A stretch of 64,000 nucleotides of DNA from Comamonas sp. lk (lineage in GTDB: Bacteria > Pseudomonadota > Gammaproteobacteria > Burkholderiales > Burkholderiaceae_C): contig NZ_UOOB01000001.1 of NCBI RefSeq assembly GCF_900564145.1, positions 558,001 through 622,000 on the forward strand. Reading direction: 5' to 3'. The first letter of the stretch is position 1. Every line of letters starts with the position of its first letter. Shown here piece after piece: positions 52,529 through 63,802 of this stretch. The notes beneath the pieces are model-generated. The model ran no database searches and was not told where the DNA came from. It worked only from the letters and a program-made list of their open reading frames with translations. A program made the translations under genes and the position numbers.

Positions 52529-53731
52529 ATGCCCACCATGGTGATCACCACAGAACCCTTACGGACTAACTCCCTGCCCGCACGGCCGCATGAGCCTGGA
52601 CGGCTGTTGGTGGACCATTGGGCTTACGCGCTGGCGCTGGCCGGGTTTGCCGGCTCAGGCGCTTTGTTGGTCGCAGCTGTTTTGACGGGGCACTGGGGCT
52701 GGGTCGACTTGGGCTGGCTCATGGGGCTGTGGCTGGCCATGGGTCTGGGATGGATTTTGCTTTCACCGCCCCGATGGCGGCTTCTGGGCTGGGGCGCACT
52801 GCAGACCCTGGCCGCCACCGCCTTGCTGATACTGCAACCTGAGCTGGTCTGGCTGGCGCTATCCATAGGTCTGTCTGGCGGTGCCTTGATGCTCTGGGGC
52901 CAGGGCTTGAGACTGAGTCGCACCGGCGCGCTGCTGGCCTTGATCAGCGGCTTGCTGTTGGTGGTGGGGGCGGCACTGCAGATGTTTTTCCTGGCTGCGC
53001 CTGCGCTTTTGCACGACGGTTTGCAACTGGCGGCGCTGTTGTTGCCCGTGCTGCTGCACGCGGTGCTGGCAATGGGGGCCGTGCAGCAACTTCATAGACA
53101 GTTGCGGTTGCAGAAGCTGCAGATGCTGGCGCTTGAGCAGCAGTGCCGTTCGCTGGATGAAGACCGGCTGCGCCTGCAGCAGCAGTTGCGCGAGCAGGGG
53201 GCGGCGGCAGGTACCGATGCGCTGACCGGTGTGGATAACTTTGCCCGCTCGCTAGACGCGATCAACCTATTGCGTGAACGCCATGCTCGCAAGGTGGAGC
53301 CGTTTTGCGTGGTACTGCTGGAACTGGACCCGTGGATAGCCAAGTCCCCTGTGGCAGAACAGCCCAACCGTCCCTCATTGAACGACAAGCTGCAGCTGAT
53401 GCTCAGCGGCCTGCTCATCACCCAGCTGCGTGCCCTGGATCATGTGGGGCGCTATCACCACAATGCTTTTTTGCTGGTACTGGAGGACACCAACGCCATG
53501 CATGCGATTGCGGTCCTGCATCGTATTCGCGACAGCATGCGCCATGGGCAGTGGGGCGAGGCGCGCAGCCTCAACGCGGCGGCCAAGCAGGGGCTGACGC
53601 TGACCATGGCCGTGGCCGAGTACCGCAGCGGCGAGACGGCCGAGCAGATGTTCGAGCGCGCCGAGGCCGCGTTGCAGCACGGCCATGCCAGCGGTTATGA
53701 CCAGATCGTGGTGGCTGGCTCGAACCACTGA
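52529..53731 (+). CDS. Membrane protein with degenerate GGDEF domain
   Basis: About 400 residues. Five or six hydrophobic helices fill the first 190 residues, then a short coiled coil (LQMLALEQQCRSLDEDRLRL) leads to a GGDEF-type domain (TDALTGVDNFARSLDAINLL onward). The active-site loop near residue 307 reads GRYHHNAFLLVL where GGDEF is expected, so the catalytic Glu/Asp and Gly residues are lost. It is very unlikely to make cyclic-di-GMP and may bind GTP or act as a partner protein. Two nearby ATGs (52529, 52538) and a TTG are possible starts; none has a good ribosome-binding site. Confidence 0.82.
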   Translation: MPTMVITTEPLRTNSLPARPHEPGRLLVDHWAYALALAGFAGSGALLVAAVLTGHWGWVDLGWLMGLWLAMGLGWILLSPPRWRLLGWGALQTLAATALLILQPELVWLALSIGLSGGALMLWGQGLRLSRTGALLALISGLLLVVGAALQMFFLAAPALLHDGLQLAALLLPVLLHAVLAMGAVQQLHRQLRLQKLQMLALEQQCRSLDEDRLRLQQQLREQGAAAGTDALTGVDNFARSLDAINLLRERHARKVEPFCVVLLELDPWIAKSPVAEQPNRPSLNDKLQLMLSGLLITQLRALDHVGRYHHNAFLLVLEDTNAMHAIAVLHRIRDSMRHGQWGEARSLNAAAKQGLTLTMAVAEYRSGETAEQMFERAEAALQHGHASGYDQIVVAGSNH

Positions 53732-53781
53732 GCGTGCTATCGACCGCTGTTTTCCGATTGCCAAGGCCTTGCAAGGCGCAA

Positions 53782-53810
53782 AAAAAGCCAGAACCGGGTT
53801 CTGGCTTTTT
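53782..53810. terminator. Bidirectional terminator between the GGDEF and tgt genes
   Basis: AAAAAGCCAGAACC and GGTTCTGGCTTTTT are perfect 14-base arms. As before and Ts after allow use from both sides of this convergent pair. Confidence 0.92.
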
Positions 53811-53826
53811 GGTAGAGCAGTCTTGA

Positions 53827-55086
<1,260 letters not shown>

Positions 55087-55121
55087 CTACACTGCTCTCA
55101 TGCTCACACACGGAGGTTGAT

Positions 55122-55589
55122 ATGCACAAGATCATGATTGCCGTCGATGGATCGGATGCTTCGCTGGAGGCCGTACGCCACGGCATCAAGCTGTATGAGC
55201 AGGGGCTGAAAGCCCATTTCGTGATTGCCCATGTGCAAAAAGAGGCATCGCTGCTGGAGCTGGCAACCACGGACTCCGACCTTATCGCCAACGCCAGCAT
55301 CGATGCGGGCATGGACTTGATTGCCTCGGCACAGGATCTGCTCAAGGCAGCCGGTGCATCCTATGAAGTGGAGATCAGTCTGGGCGAAGCAGGCAATACC
55401 TTGATCGACATCGCCGATAGCAACGAGTGCGATCAGATCATCGTCGGTGCCACGGGGCAGGGCGGGCTCTCCAGCATTCTGATCGGCTCGGTCTCCAGAG
55501 AGGTGGCGCGCCACAGCCGTCTGCCGGTGACGATTGTGAAACTACCGGACGCGCCTGAAACCATGGACAGTGCGGATGACGACTCCTGA
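55122..55589 (+). CDS. Universal stress protein (UspA family, ATP-binding type)
   Basis: 155 residues with the Rossmann-like Usp fold (MHKIMIAVDGSDASLEAVRH). The ATP-binding motif G-x2-G-x9-G-S is met exactly in GATGQGGLSSILIGS. The start is supported by CGGAGG 7 bases upstream; the longer frame has no such site. Transcribed divergently from tgt with a 122-base gap. Usp proteins support survival under stress; the trigger is not visible. Confidence 0.93.
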   Translation: MHKIMIAVDGSDASLEAVRHGIKLYEQGLKAHFVIAHVQKEASLLELATTDSDLIANASIDAGMDLIASAQDLLKAAGASYEVEISLGEAGNTLIDIADSNECDQIIVGATGQGGLSSILIGSVSREVARHSRLPVTIVKLPDAPETMDSADDDS

Positions 55590-55652
55590 TGCTCCTGATT
55601 TGATAGCTTTCAGCGCTTTTTGATAAAGGGGTTTAGGCCTTTTTGATGGAAA

Positions 55653-56075
55653 TCAGGCCGCCTGCCGCTGGCGGCCTGCGTCGCGCTGCTGACGGCTGTG
55701 ACGTGCCTGGTTGCCAAACTTGCCGTGGGGCAGGTTGGCCAGGCGTCTAAACATCCAGCGGCAATAGCCCCGCACACGCAGGCATTGATTGATCTCGTGC
55801 TCGGGCAAGGGGCCGGAGACCACGATCAGTCTGTCTGCCATCTCCCAGTGGCCGGCGGCGCGCAGCTTGCGGCGAATCCCCAGGGCCCAGCTGTGTATGC
55901 GTGTGGGGTGGCCGTGCTGGTGTACCTGGCCGGTGATCAGGTCAAAAGCAATCGCTACCAGCTCGGTTTTGAGCTTGAAACGCCGCTCGCCCGTGACGGC
56001 ATTGGGCACCTCGCGCATGTCGTAGAGGTAGTAGTACCCAGCCTTGAGCCGATATTGCAGATGTTGCAAATCCAT
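55653..56075 (-). CDS. Hypothetical protein, basic
   Basis: 140 residues from MDLQHLQYRL, with AAGGGG upstream. No family was recognised. It starts with an aromatic segment (AGYYYLYDMREVP), has a central part (HSWALGIRRKLRAAGHWEMA) and a strongly basic Gln/Arg-rich C-terminus (ARHSRQQRDAGRQRQAA). A 9-bp hairpin CAGGCCGCC...GGCGGCCTG covers its last codons. Nucleic-acid binding is possible given the charge, but this is a guess. Confidence 0.65.
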   Translation of the reverse strand: MDLQHLQYRLKAGYYYLYDMREVPNAVTGERRFKLKTELVAIAFDLITGQVHQHGHPTRIHSWALGIRRKLRAAGHWEMADRLIVVSGPLPEHEINQCLRVRGYCRWMFRRLANLPHGKFGNQARHSRQQRDAGRQRQAA

Positions 56076-56153
56076 GAGCGGTGCCCCTTGAAGCGTCGTG
56101 CAAGTCATTCTCCACGAAAACCGCGAGAGTGCTTTTTCTCGCCCCGCTGTGGC

Positions 56154-56669
56154 TCAAGACGCCTGGTTTCCCGCCAGTATCAGCCTCAGTTTTCCCAGTT
56201 GCTCATAAAGCTCGCGCGAGCTTTTCAGGCCCAGCGGCGCCAGCAGCTGCTCCAGCCACTGCTCATGGGCAGTGGCCATGGCGGCGAACTGCTTTTTGCC
56301 ACGGCGCGTCAGTCGCACGATCATGGAACGACGGTCTTCGTCGTCGGCCACGCGTTCCACCCAGCCTTCGGCGACCAGCTGATCCGTCAACCCCGTCACA
56401 TTGCCGCCGGTCACCATCAGATACTCCGACAGCGTCTTCATGCGCAGCCCCTGGGGAAAGCGGCTGAGCTGGGCCAGGTAATCAAAGCGCGGCAGCGTGG
56501 TGGCGAACTGGGTGCGCAGATTGCTGCGTATCACCTGTTCAATCTGCGTGCTGCAGGTGAGCAGGCGCAGCCACAGGCGCACGGCCTGGTGGTCGTCATG
56601 CGACAGACCCGCTTCGCGGCCCGGTACATCCGGTGTGGCAACAGTGGGCAGAGTTTTCTTGGTGGCCAT
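56154..56669 (-). CDS. MarR family transcriptional regulator
   Basis: 171 residues with the winged-helix MarR core: RFDYLAQLSRFPQGLRMKTL, VTGGNVTGLTDQLVAEGWVE as recognition helix, and the wing RVADDEDRRSMIVRLTRRG. It is divergent from the aromatic degradation operon with a 120-base AT-rich gap that contains a palindrome. MarR proteins often sense aromatic acids or their CoA esters (for example BadR, HcaR, CouR), so it is inferred to regulate this operon. Confidence 0.92.
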   Translation of the reverse strand: MATKKTLPTVATPDVPGREAGLSHDDHQAVRLWLRLLTCSTQIEQVIRSNLRTQFATTLPRFDYLAQLSRFPQGLRMKTLSEYLMVTGGNVTGLTDQLVAEGWVERVADDEDRRSMIVRLTRRGKKQFAAMATAHEQWLEQLLAPLGLKSSRELYEQLGKLRLILAGNQAS

Positions 56670-56732
56670 GGTTTCACATCGTGCCGCTGCACGGCGTTTA
56701 GGTGTTCAGGGTTATCTCGGATTTTAGTGAAA

Positions 56733-56748
56733 TATTCATGGGTGAATA
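56733..56748. promoter_or_regulatory. Candidate MarR operator
   Basis: TATTCA and TGAATA are perfect 6-base arms around 4 bases, and the outer bases extend the symmetry partly. A second pair, GGGTGAA (56740) and TTCACCC (56772), overlaps it. The size and AT content suit MarR binding, and the site sits between the divergent genes. Confidence 0.55.
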
Positions 56749-56789
56749 ATTTAGATATAAAGTAATTTTTCTTCACCCGGAAATCAGCC

Positions 56790-59102
56790 ATGAAAATCGT
56801 CTGCGTCGGTGGCGGTCCCGCCGGCTTGTACTTCGCACTGCTGATGAAGCAGATGAACCCCGCGCACGACATCACCGTGGTCGAGCGCAACAAGCCTTAC
56901 GACACCTTTGGCTGGGGCGTGGTGTTCTCGGATGCCACCATGGACAATATGCGCGAGTGGGACCCCGTCACCGCCACGCAGGTGGAAAAGGCCTTCAACC
57001 ACTGGGACGACATCGAGCTGTTGTTCAAGGGTCGCACCCTGCGCTCTGGCGGTCATGGCTTTGTGGGCATAGGCCGCAAGCACTTGCTCAATATTCTGCA
57101 GGCGCGTTGCGAAGAGCTGGACGTAAAGCTGGTGTTCGAGACCGATGTGCAATCGGATGCCGATTACCCCGATGCCGATCTCATCGTGGCCTGCGACGGC
57201 GTGAATTCGCGTATCCGCACCCAGTACCAGGAAGTGTTCAAACCCGACATCGTGGTGCGGCCCAACCGCTTCATCTGGCTGGGCACCCACAAGGTATACG
57301 AGGCTTTCACCTTTGACTTCGTGCGCACCGAGCACGGCTGGTTTCAGGCCCATATCTACAAGTTTGACGACCAGACATCGACCTTCATCGTCGAGACCAC
57401 CGAAGAGACCTGGAAGGCCAGCGGTCTGGACACTGCCGATCAGCAGCAGTCGATTGATTTTTGCGAAAAGATCTTTGCCGACAATCTGCAGGGCGAAAAG
57501 CTCATGACCAACGCGCGCCATTTGCGCGGCTCGGCCTGGATCAACTTCAACCGCGTGGTCTGCGACCAGTGGTGGCTGCAAAACACCCAGGGCAGCCATG
57601 TGGTGCTGATGGGCGATGCCGTGCACACGGCGCACTTTGCGATTGGCTCGGGCACCAAGCTGGCCATCGAGGATGCGATCGAGCTGGCGCGCCAGTTCAA
57701 GCTGGCGGGCGATGGCAAGGAGCACCTCCCCGAGGTCCTGGCCGCCTACCAGGAAGTGCGCCGCGTGGAGACGCTGCGCATACAGAACGCGGCCTGGAAC
57801 GCCATGGAATGGTTTGAGGTCTGCGGCAAGCGCTATTGCGACCAGCTGGAGCCCGAGCAGTTCATGTATTCCATGCTCACCCGCAGCCAGCGCATCAGCC
57901 ATGAAAATCTGCGCCTGCGCGATGCCCAGTGGCTGGGCGGTTACGAGCAATGGCTTGCCGAGAAAAACGGCGTGACGGTGGCAGGCAAAGCGCCTCCTCC
58001 CATGTTCCTGCCCTATACCGTGCGCGGGCTCACGCTCAAGAACCGCATCGTGGTCTCGCCCATGGCGCAGTACTCTGCCGTGGACGGCGTGCCGGGCGAC
58101 TACCACCTGATGCACCTGGGCGCCCGTGCCATGGGGGGCGCCGGTCTGGTGTTTGCCGAGATGGCTTGTGTAAGCCCCGAAGGCCGCATCACCCCCGGCT
58201 GCCCCGGCACCTATAACCAGGCGCAAAAGCAGGCCTGGAAGCGCATCAGCGACTGGATTCATCAATACACCGATGCCAAGTTCGCCATGCAGATCGGCCA
58301 CGCCGGCGCCAAGGCTTCGACCCGCCTGGCCTGGGACGGCACGGACCTGCCTTTGCCCGAAGGCAACTGGCCCATCATGTCGGCCTCGCCGCAGCAGTAC
58401 CTGGAGGGCGTGAGCCAGATTTCCAAAGCCATGACGCGTGCCGACATGGATGAGGTGAAGGCCCAGTTTGTGCAGGCGGCACGTATGGCGGTCGAGATCG
58501 GTGTGGACTGGCTGGAGCTGCACTGCGCGCACGGCTACCTGTTGTCGGGCTTCATCTCGCCGCTGACCAATCAGCGTGATGACGAGTATGGCGGCAGTCT
58601 GCAGAACCGGTTGCGCTATCCGCTCGAAGTTTTCACGGCCATGCGCGCCGTCTGGCCCGAGGACAAGCCCATGTCGGTGCGCATCTCGGCCACCGACTGG
58701 GTGGCAGGCGGCACCACGGCCGATGACGCGGTGGAGATTGCCAAGGCCTTCAAGGCGGCCGGCGCCGATTTGATCGACGTGTCTTCGGGCCAGGTCAGCA
58801 AGCGGGAAAAGCCCACCTTCGGCCGCATGTTCCAGACTCCGTTTGCCGACCGCGTGCGTCAGGAGGCGGGCATCGCGACCATTGCCGTGGGTGCGATCAG
58901 CGAGGCCGATCACGCCAATTCCATCATTGCCGCCGGCCGTGCCGACCTGTGCGCCGTGGCCCGTCCCCATTTGGCCAACCCGAACTGGACCTTGACCGAA
59001 GCCGCCAAGATTGGCTACACGCCGATTGAATGGCCCAAGCAGATCTACCAGGGCAAGCGCCAGATGGAAAGCCTGTTCGAGCGCGAAAAAGCCTTGAAAT
59101 GA
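56790..59102 (+). CDS. Bifunctional aromatic acyl-CoA monooxygenase/reductase (2-aminobenzoyl-CoA or salicylyl-CoA type)
   Basis: 770-residue two-domain flavoprotein. The N-terminal part (1-380) is a class A flavin hydroxylase: [26 protein letters not shown] and [17 protein letters not shown]. The C-terminal part (about 395-760) is an old-yellow-enzyme-type reductase: [29 protein letters not shown] and [19 protein letters not shown]. This fusion is known from 2-aminobenzoyl-CoA monooxygenase/reductase of Azoarcus evansii, and databases also label it salicylyl-CoA 5-hydroxylase. The downstream beta-oxidation genes favour the 2-aminobenzoate (anthranilate) role: hydroxylation followed by ring reduction without aromatic ring cleavage by a dioxygenase. 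Substrate assignment is inference. Confidence 0.88.
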   Translation: MKIVCVGGGPAGLYFALLMKQMNPAHDITVVERNKPYDTFGWGVVFSDATMDNMREWDPVTATQVEKAFNHWDDIELLFKGRTLRSGGHGFVGIGRKHLLNILQARCEELDVKLVFETDVQSDADYPDADLIVACDGVNSRIRTQYQEVFKPDIVVRPNRFIWLGTHKVYEAFTFDFVRTEHGWFQAHIYKFDDQTSTFIVETTEETWKASGLDTADQQQSIDFCEKIFADNLQGEKLMTNARHLRGSAWINFNRVVCDQWWLQNTQGSHVVLMGDAVHTAHFAIGSGTKLAIEDAIELARQFKLAGDGKEHLPEVLAAYQEVRRVETLRIQNAAWNAMEWFEVCGKRYCDQLEPEQFMYSMLTRSQRISHENLRLRDAQWLGGYEQWLAEKNGVTVAGKAPPPMFLPYTVRGLTLKNRIVVSPMAQYSAVDGVPGDYHLMHLGARAMGGAGLVFAEMACVSPEGRITPGCPGTYNQAQKQAWKRISDWIHQYTDAKFAMQIGHAGAKASTRLAWDGTDLPLPEGNWPIMSASPQQYLEGVSQISKAMTRADMDEVKAQFVQAARMAVEIGVDWLELHCAHGYLLSGFISPLTNQRDDEYGGSLQNRLRYPLEVFTAMRAVWPEDKPMSVRISATDWVAGGTTADDAVEIAKAFKAAGADLIDVSSGQVSKREKPTFGRMFQTPFADRVRQEAGIATIAVGAISEADHANSIIAAGRADLCAVARPHLANPNWTLTEAAKIGYTPIEWPKQIYQGKRQMESLFEREKALK

Positions 59103-59104
59103 AG

Positions 59105-59172
59105 CACCCCCTGAGTCGCTTCGCGCCTTCCCCCTCTCTACTCGCTTTGCGAGGGAGGGGGACTCTGCCCTT
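59105..59172. repeat. REP-like palindromic intergenic repeat
   Basis: A GC-rich palindromic block after the monooxygenase stop: CCCCCTC...CTCGC pairs with GCGAG...GAGGGGG around TTT (59130-59161), preceded by CCCCTGAGTCGCTTCGCGCC. Similar short palindromes recur between genes in Comamonadaceae genomes, as far as I recall. It could stabilise or partly end the upstream message. Only one copy is in this window. Confidence 0.5.
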
Positions 59173-59244
59173 GCTCGGCTGTCATGGCTTGGGTTGCGCA
59201 AGTTTCATGCGGCATGGGTAGCGCGTATTGCTATGGAGAACTGA

Positions 59245-60015
59245 ATGACAGGTGATCTGAATGATCAACATGCGCTGGTGACCGGTGCGGGCCAGGGCAT
59301 TGGCGAGGCGATTGCACGCCAGCTGTTGGCACGCGGTGCCAAGGTGACGGTGCTGGGTCGGCGGCCCCAGCCCTTGCAGCAACTGGTGGATGAACACCCA
59401 GGCCGTTGCCACATGGTGCTGGCCGATATTGCCAAGGCCGATGAGGTGCAAACCGCTTTTGCGCAGGCTGTTGCTGCGCAGGGTGCTATCCATATTTTGG
59501 TGAACAACGCCGGCCAGGCTTTGAGCAGTCCATTTCTGAAAATGGATGACCAGCATTGGCAGCAGATGCTGGCCGTCAACCTGACGGGAACCATGCTATG
59601 CATTCAGCAGGTGTTGCCCGCCATGGCCCAGGCCGGTTACGGCCGCATCGTCAACGTGGCCAGCACGGCGGGGCTGACCGGCTATGCCTATGTGGCTGCC
59701 TACTGCGCGGCCAAGCATGGCGTGATCGGACTGACGCGATCGCTGGCACTGGAATTTGCCCAGAAGGGCATCACCGTCAACGCCGTCTGCCCCGGCTACA
59801 CAGAGACCGAAATCGTCACCACCAGCATTGAGCGCGTGGTGGCCAAGACCGGCCGCACGCCGGAGCAGGCCATGGCCGAGTTTGTCAAAAACAATCCCCA
59901 GGGCCGTCTGGTGCAGCCGCAGCAAGTGGCCGACGCCGTGCTGTGGCTGTGCGGCCAGGGCGCGGGTGCGGTGACCGGGCAGGCCGTTGCCGTTGCCGGT
60001 GGCGAAGTGATGTGA
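59245..60015 (+). CDS. SDR family oxidoreductase, probable 3-hydroxyacyl-CoA dehydrogenase step
   Basis: 256 residues of classical short-chain dehydrogenase: cofactor site VTGAGQGIGEAIA, NNAG, the catalytic Ser in VASTAG and the YCAAK pair. An Arg in LGRRPQ after the second strand suggests NADP preference. A GGAG site precedes the ATG. In this operon it probably oxidises a 3-hydroxyacyl-CoA intermediate of the ring-derived acyl chain. It is separated from the monooxygenase by 142 bases holding a palindromic repeat, and from the hydratase by 15 bases. Confidence 0.92.
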   Translation: MTGDLNDQHALVTGAGQGIGEAIARQLLARGAKVTVLGRRPQPLQQLVDEHPGRCHMVLADIAKADEVQTAFAQAVAAQGAIHILVNNAGQALSSPFLKMDDQHWQQMLAVNLTGTMLCIQQVLPAMAQAGYGRIVNVASTAGLTGYAYVAAYCAAKHGVIGLTRSLALEFAQKGITVNAVCPGYTETEIVTTSIERVVAKTGRTPEQAMAEFVKNNPQGRLVQPQQVADAVLWLCGQGAGAVTGQAVAVAGGEVM

Positions 60016-60030
60016 ACACAAGGAATGACT

Positions 60031-60885
<855 letters not shown>

Positions 60886-60886
60886 T

Positions 60887-62050
60887 ATGGCGGACACCAG
60901 CTATCTGCAATGGCCTTTCTTTGACAAAAAACACGCCCAGCTGGCCACCGAGCTCGATGCCTGGGCCGCGCAGAACGTGGCGCATATCCACAGCGATGAC
61001 AACGATGGCGATTGCCGCCACTTGGTGAAGGCCCTGGGCCAGGGCGGCTGGCTGCGCCATGCCGTGGCCGGGGCGGAAAACGGCGGTTCCGGCGCGCAGA
61101 TCGATACCCGCGCCATCTGCCTGATTCGCGAAACCCTGGCACGACACAACGGCCTGGCGGACTTTGCCTTTGCCATGCAGGGCCTGGGCTCGGGTGCGAT
61201 CAGCCTGGCCGGCACACCCGCGCAAAAGCAGCGCTATCTGAGCCGGGTGGCTGCCGGTGAAGCGATCTCGGCTTTTGCCCTGTCCGAGCCCGACGCCGGC
61301 TCGGATGTGGCGGCCATGAGCTGCGAGGCGCGGCTGGACGGCGATCACTATGTGCTCAACGGCGAGAAGACCTGGATCTCCAACGGGGGTATTGCTGATT
61401 TCTACGTGGTCTTTGTGCGCACCGGCGAGGCGCCGGGCTCGCGCGGCATCTCGGCCTTGATTGTGGACGCGGGCACGCCGGGTTTTGAGATTGCCGAGCG
61501 CATCAATGTGATCGCTCCGCACCCGCTGGCGCGGCTGCGCTTCACCAACTGCCGCATTCCGGTCACGCAGCGCGTGGGCGCTGCGGCCGAGGGCTTCAAG
61601 GTGGCCATGCGCACGCTGGACGTGTTCCGCACCTCGGTGGCCGCTGCCGCACTGGGCTTTGCGCGCCGGGCACTCGACGAAGCACTGCAGCGCGCCACCA
61701 CGCGCAAGATGTTTGGCGGCGTGCTGGCCGACTTTCAGCTCACCCAGGCCAAGCTTGCGCAAATGGCCACCTTGATAGACAGCGCTGCCCTGCTGACCTA
61801 CCGCGCAGCCTGGCAGCGCGACCAGGGGCAGAACGTGACGCGCGAGGCGGCCATGGCAAAGATGACGGCAACGGAAAACGCGCAGCAAGTCATCGATGCC
61901 GCCGTGCAGATCTGGGGTGGCCTGGGAGTGGTCAGCGATCAGCCCGTGGAGCGTCTGTACCGCGAGATCCGCGCCCTGCGCATCTATGAAGGCGCGACCG
62001 AGGTGCAGCAGCTCATCATCGGCCGCGACCTTATCAAAAGTCATAGCTAA
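60887..62050 (+). CDS. Acyl-CoA dehydrogenase
   Basis: 387-residue flavoprotein. Signatures are [31 protein letters not shown] and the C-terminal [18 protein letters not shown], where the Glu of EGATE is the likely catalytic base. The ribosome-binding site AAGGGGA overlaps the end of the hydratase gene; only one base separates the stop from the next start. Assigned to desaturation in the beta-oxidation-like part of the pathway. Confidence 0.94.
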   Translation: MADTSYLQWPFFDKKHAQLATELDAWAAQNVAHIHSDDNDGDCRHLVKALGQGGWLRHAVAGAENGGSGAQIDTRAICLIRETLARHNGLADFAFAMQGLGSGAISLAGTPAQKQRYLSRVAAGEAISAFALSEPDAGSDVAAMSCEARLDGDHYVLNGEKTWISNGGIADFYVVFVRTGEAPGSRGISALIVDAGTPGFEIAERINVIAPHPLARLRFTNCRIPVTQRVGAAAEGFKVAMRTLDVFRTSVAAAALGFARRALDEALQRATTRKMFGGVLADFQLTQAKLAQMATLIDSAALLTYRAAWQRDQGQNVTREAAMAKMTATENAQQVIDAAVQIWGGLGVVSDQPVERLYREIRALRIYEGATEVQQLIIGRDLIKSHS

Positions 62051-62104
62051 AAGCGCAAGACCATCCAACGCAAGACCGGGTTTTTGTTCAAGAGGTTTGG
62101 AACC

Positions 62105-63724
62105 ATGTCGTACACCGCGCATATCGACACTTTTGCTGCCGACAATCTGCCGCCGCCGCAGCTGCAGCCGGACTTTATTTTTGAGCTGCCCGAGCTGCAG
62201 TTCCCCGAGCGGCTGAACTGTGCGGCGCAGCTGCTGGACAGACATGTGGCCGAAGGGCGGGGCGAGCGCCTGTGCATTCAGGCCGCAGGTGTTCGCTGGA
62301 CCTATGCCGATCTGCAGGACAAGGCCAACCGGATTGCGAATGTGCTCACGCAGCAGCTGGGCTTGGTGGCGGGCAACCGCGTGCTGCTGTGTGCGCCCAA
62401 CAATCCCATGATGGTGGCTTGCTGGTTTGGCGTCATCAAGGCCGGCGGTATTGCCGTGGCGGCCATGCCGCTGCTGCGTGCCAAGGAGCTGTCTACCATC
62501 GTCGATATTGCGCAGGTCAGCCATGCGCTGTGCGACGAGGCATTGCGCGCCGAAGTGCTGGGCGCCCAGCAGCAATGCCAGACCCTGAAGGTGGTGCAGT
62601 TCTTCAATGCCAAGAGCGGCGATGGCCTGCAGGGGCTGGAAGCTCTGATGGATGGAGCATCCGGCCAGTTCGAGACCGTGGATACGGCAGCAACCGATAC
62701 CTGTCTGCTGGGCTTTACTTCGGGCACCACCGGCGTTCCCAAGGCCACCATGCATTTCCACCGCGATGTGATGGCCGTCTGTGCCTGCTGGCCGCAGCAC
62801 ACCTTGCGTGCCAATGCCGACGATGTGTTCATAGGCAGCCCGCCGATGGCATTCACCTTCGGGCTGGGCGGACAGGTGCTGTTTCCCATGGCCATCGGTG
62901 CCAGCATGGCGTTGCTGGAGAAAGCCGGGCCGCCGCAGCTGGTCGACGGCATAGAGCAGTTTGGCGCGACCGTGGTGTTCACCGCGCCCACCTCTTACCG
63001 CGTCATGGCCCAGCAAGGCGAGCGCATGCGCCAGACCCGGCTGCGCAAATGCGTCTCGGCCGGCGAGGCCTTGACTGCCTCCACGCGTGCGCTATGGAAA
63101 GATGCCACCGGCATCGAGATCATTGATGGCATAGGCTCTACCGAGATGCTGCACATCTTCATCTCGCACCGCGAGGAAGAGGCCAGGCCCGGAGCTACCG
63201 GCAAGGCCGTGCCCGGCTACCAAGCCAAGGTGGTGGATGACGCGGGCCAGGAGGTGCCGCCGGGGACGGTGGGCAAGCTGGCCGTGCAAGGCCCTACGGG
63301 CTGCCGCTATCTGAACGACAGCCGCCAGACCAAGTATGTCAGCCATGGCTGGAACCTGACCGGCGATGCCTATCTGATGGATGCCGACGGCTATTTTGTC
63401 TATCAGGCGCGCACCGACGACATGATCATCTCGGCCGGCTACAACATCGCCGCGCCCGAGGTGGAAGAAGCGTTGATGGCGCATGCGGCCGTGGCCGAAT
63501 GCGCGGTGATCGGCGTCGCCGATGCCGAGCGCGGCCAGATCGTCAAGGCTTTTGTGGTGCTGCGTGCCGGCCATGTGGGCGACGAGGCCATGGCCAAGAC
63601 GCTGCAGGATTTTGTGAAAAACACGGTGGCACCCTACAAATATCCGCGCGCCGTGCAGTTCGTCTCCCAGCTGCCGCGCACGCCCACGGGCAAGCTGCAG
63701 CGCTTCAGATTGCATCAGCCGTGA
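62105..63724 (+). CDS. Benzoate-CoA ligase family protein, probable 2-aminobenzoate-CoA ligase
   Basis: 539-residue adenylate-forming enzyme. The P-loop is TSGTTGVPKATM; further motifs are GIGSTEMLHIF, TGDAYLMDADGYF, RTDDMIISAGYNI and the catalytic Lys in PRTPTGKLQR. The product is closest in pattern to benzoate-CoA ligases. As the first chemical step it would activate the aromatic acid for the monooxygenase encoded upstream. The ATG is preceded by AGAGGTTTGG. Confidence 0.9.
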   Translation: MSYTAHIDTFAADNLPPPQLQPDFIFELPELQFPERLNCAAQLLDRHVAEGRGERLCIQAAGVRWTYADLQDKANRIANVLTQQLGLVAGNRVLLCAPNNPMMVACWFGVIKAGGIAVAAMPLLRAKELSTIVDIAQVSHALCDEALRAEVLGAQQQCQTLKVVQFFNAKSGDGLQGLEALMDGASGQFETVDTAATDTCLLGFTSGTTGVPKATMHFHRDVMAVCACWPQHTLRANADDVFIGSPPMAFTFGLGGQVLFPMAIGASMALLEKAGPPQLVDGIEQFGATVVFTAPTSYRVMAQQGERMRQTRLRKCVSAGEALTASTRALWKDATGIEIIDGIGSTEMLHIFISHREEEARPGATGKAVPGYQAKVVDDAGQEVPPGTVGKLAVQGPTGCRYLNDSRQTKYVSHGWNLTGDAYLMDADGYFVYQARTDDMIISAGYNIAAPEVEEALMAHAAVAECAVIGVADAERGQIVKAFVVLRAGHVGDEAMAKTLQDFVKNTVAPYKYPRAVQFVSQLPRTPTGKLQRFRLHQP

Positions 63725-63802
63725 TTGCTATGCTTGTAATAGCTGGTTGCGAATATACAGTGTGCGCTCAACGCGATATTTGTCTGATTTCTGGAGCCCT
63801 GC

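Noticed and set aside
55653..55678. 9-bp hairpin CAGGCCGCC/GGCGGCCTG as a terminator
   Set aside because: No T run on either strand and it overlaps coding sequence; treated as incidental.
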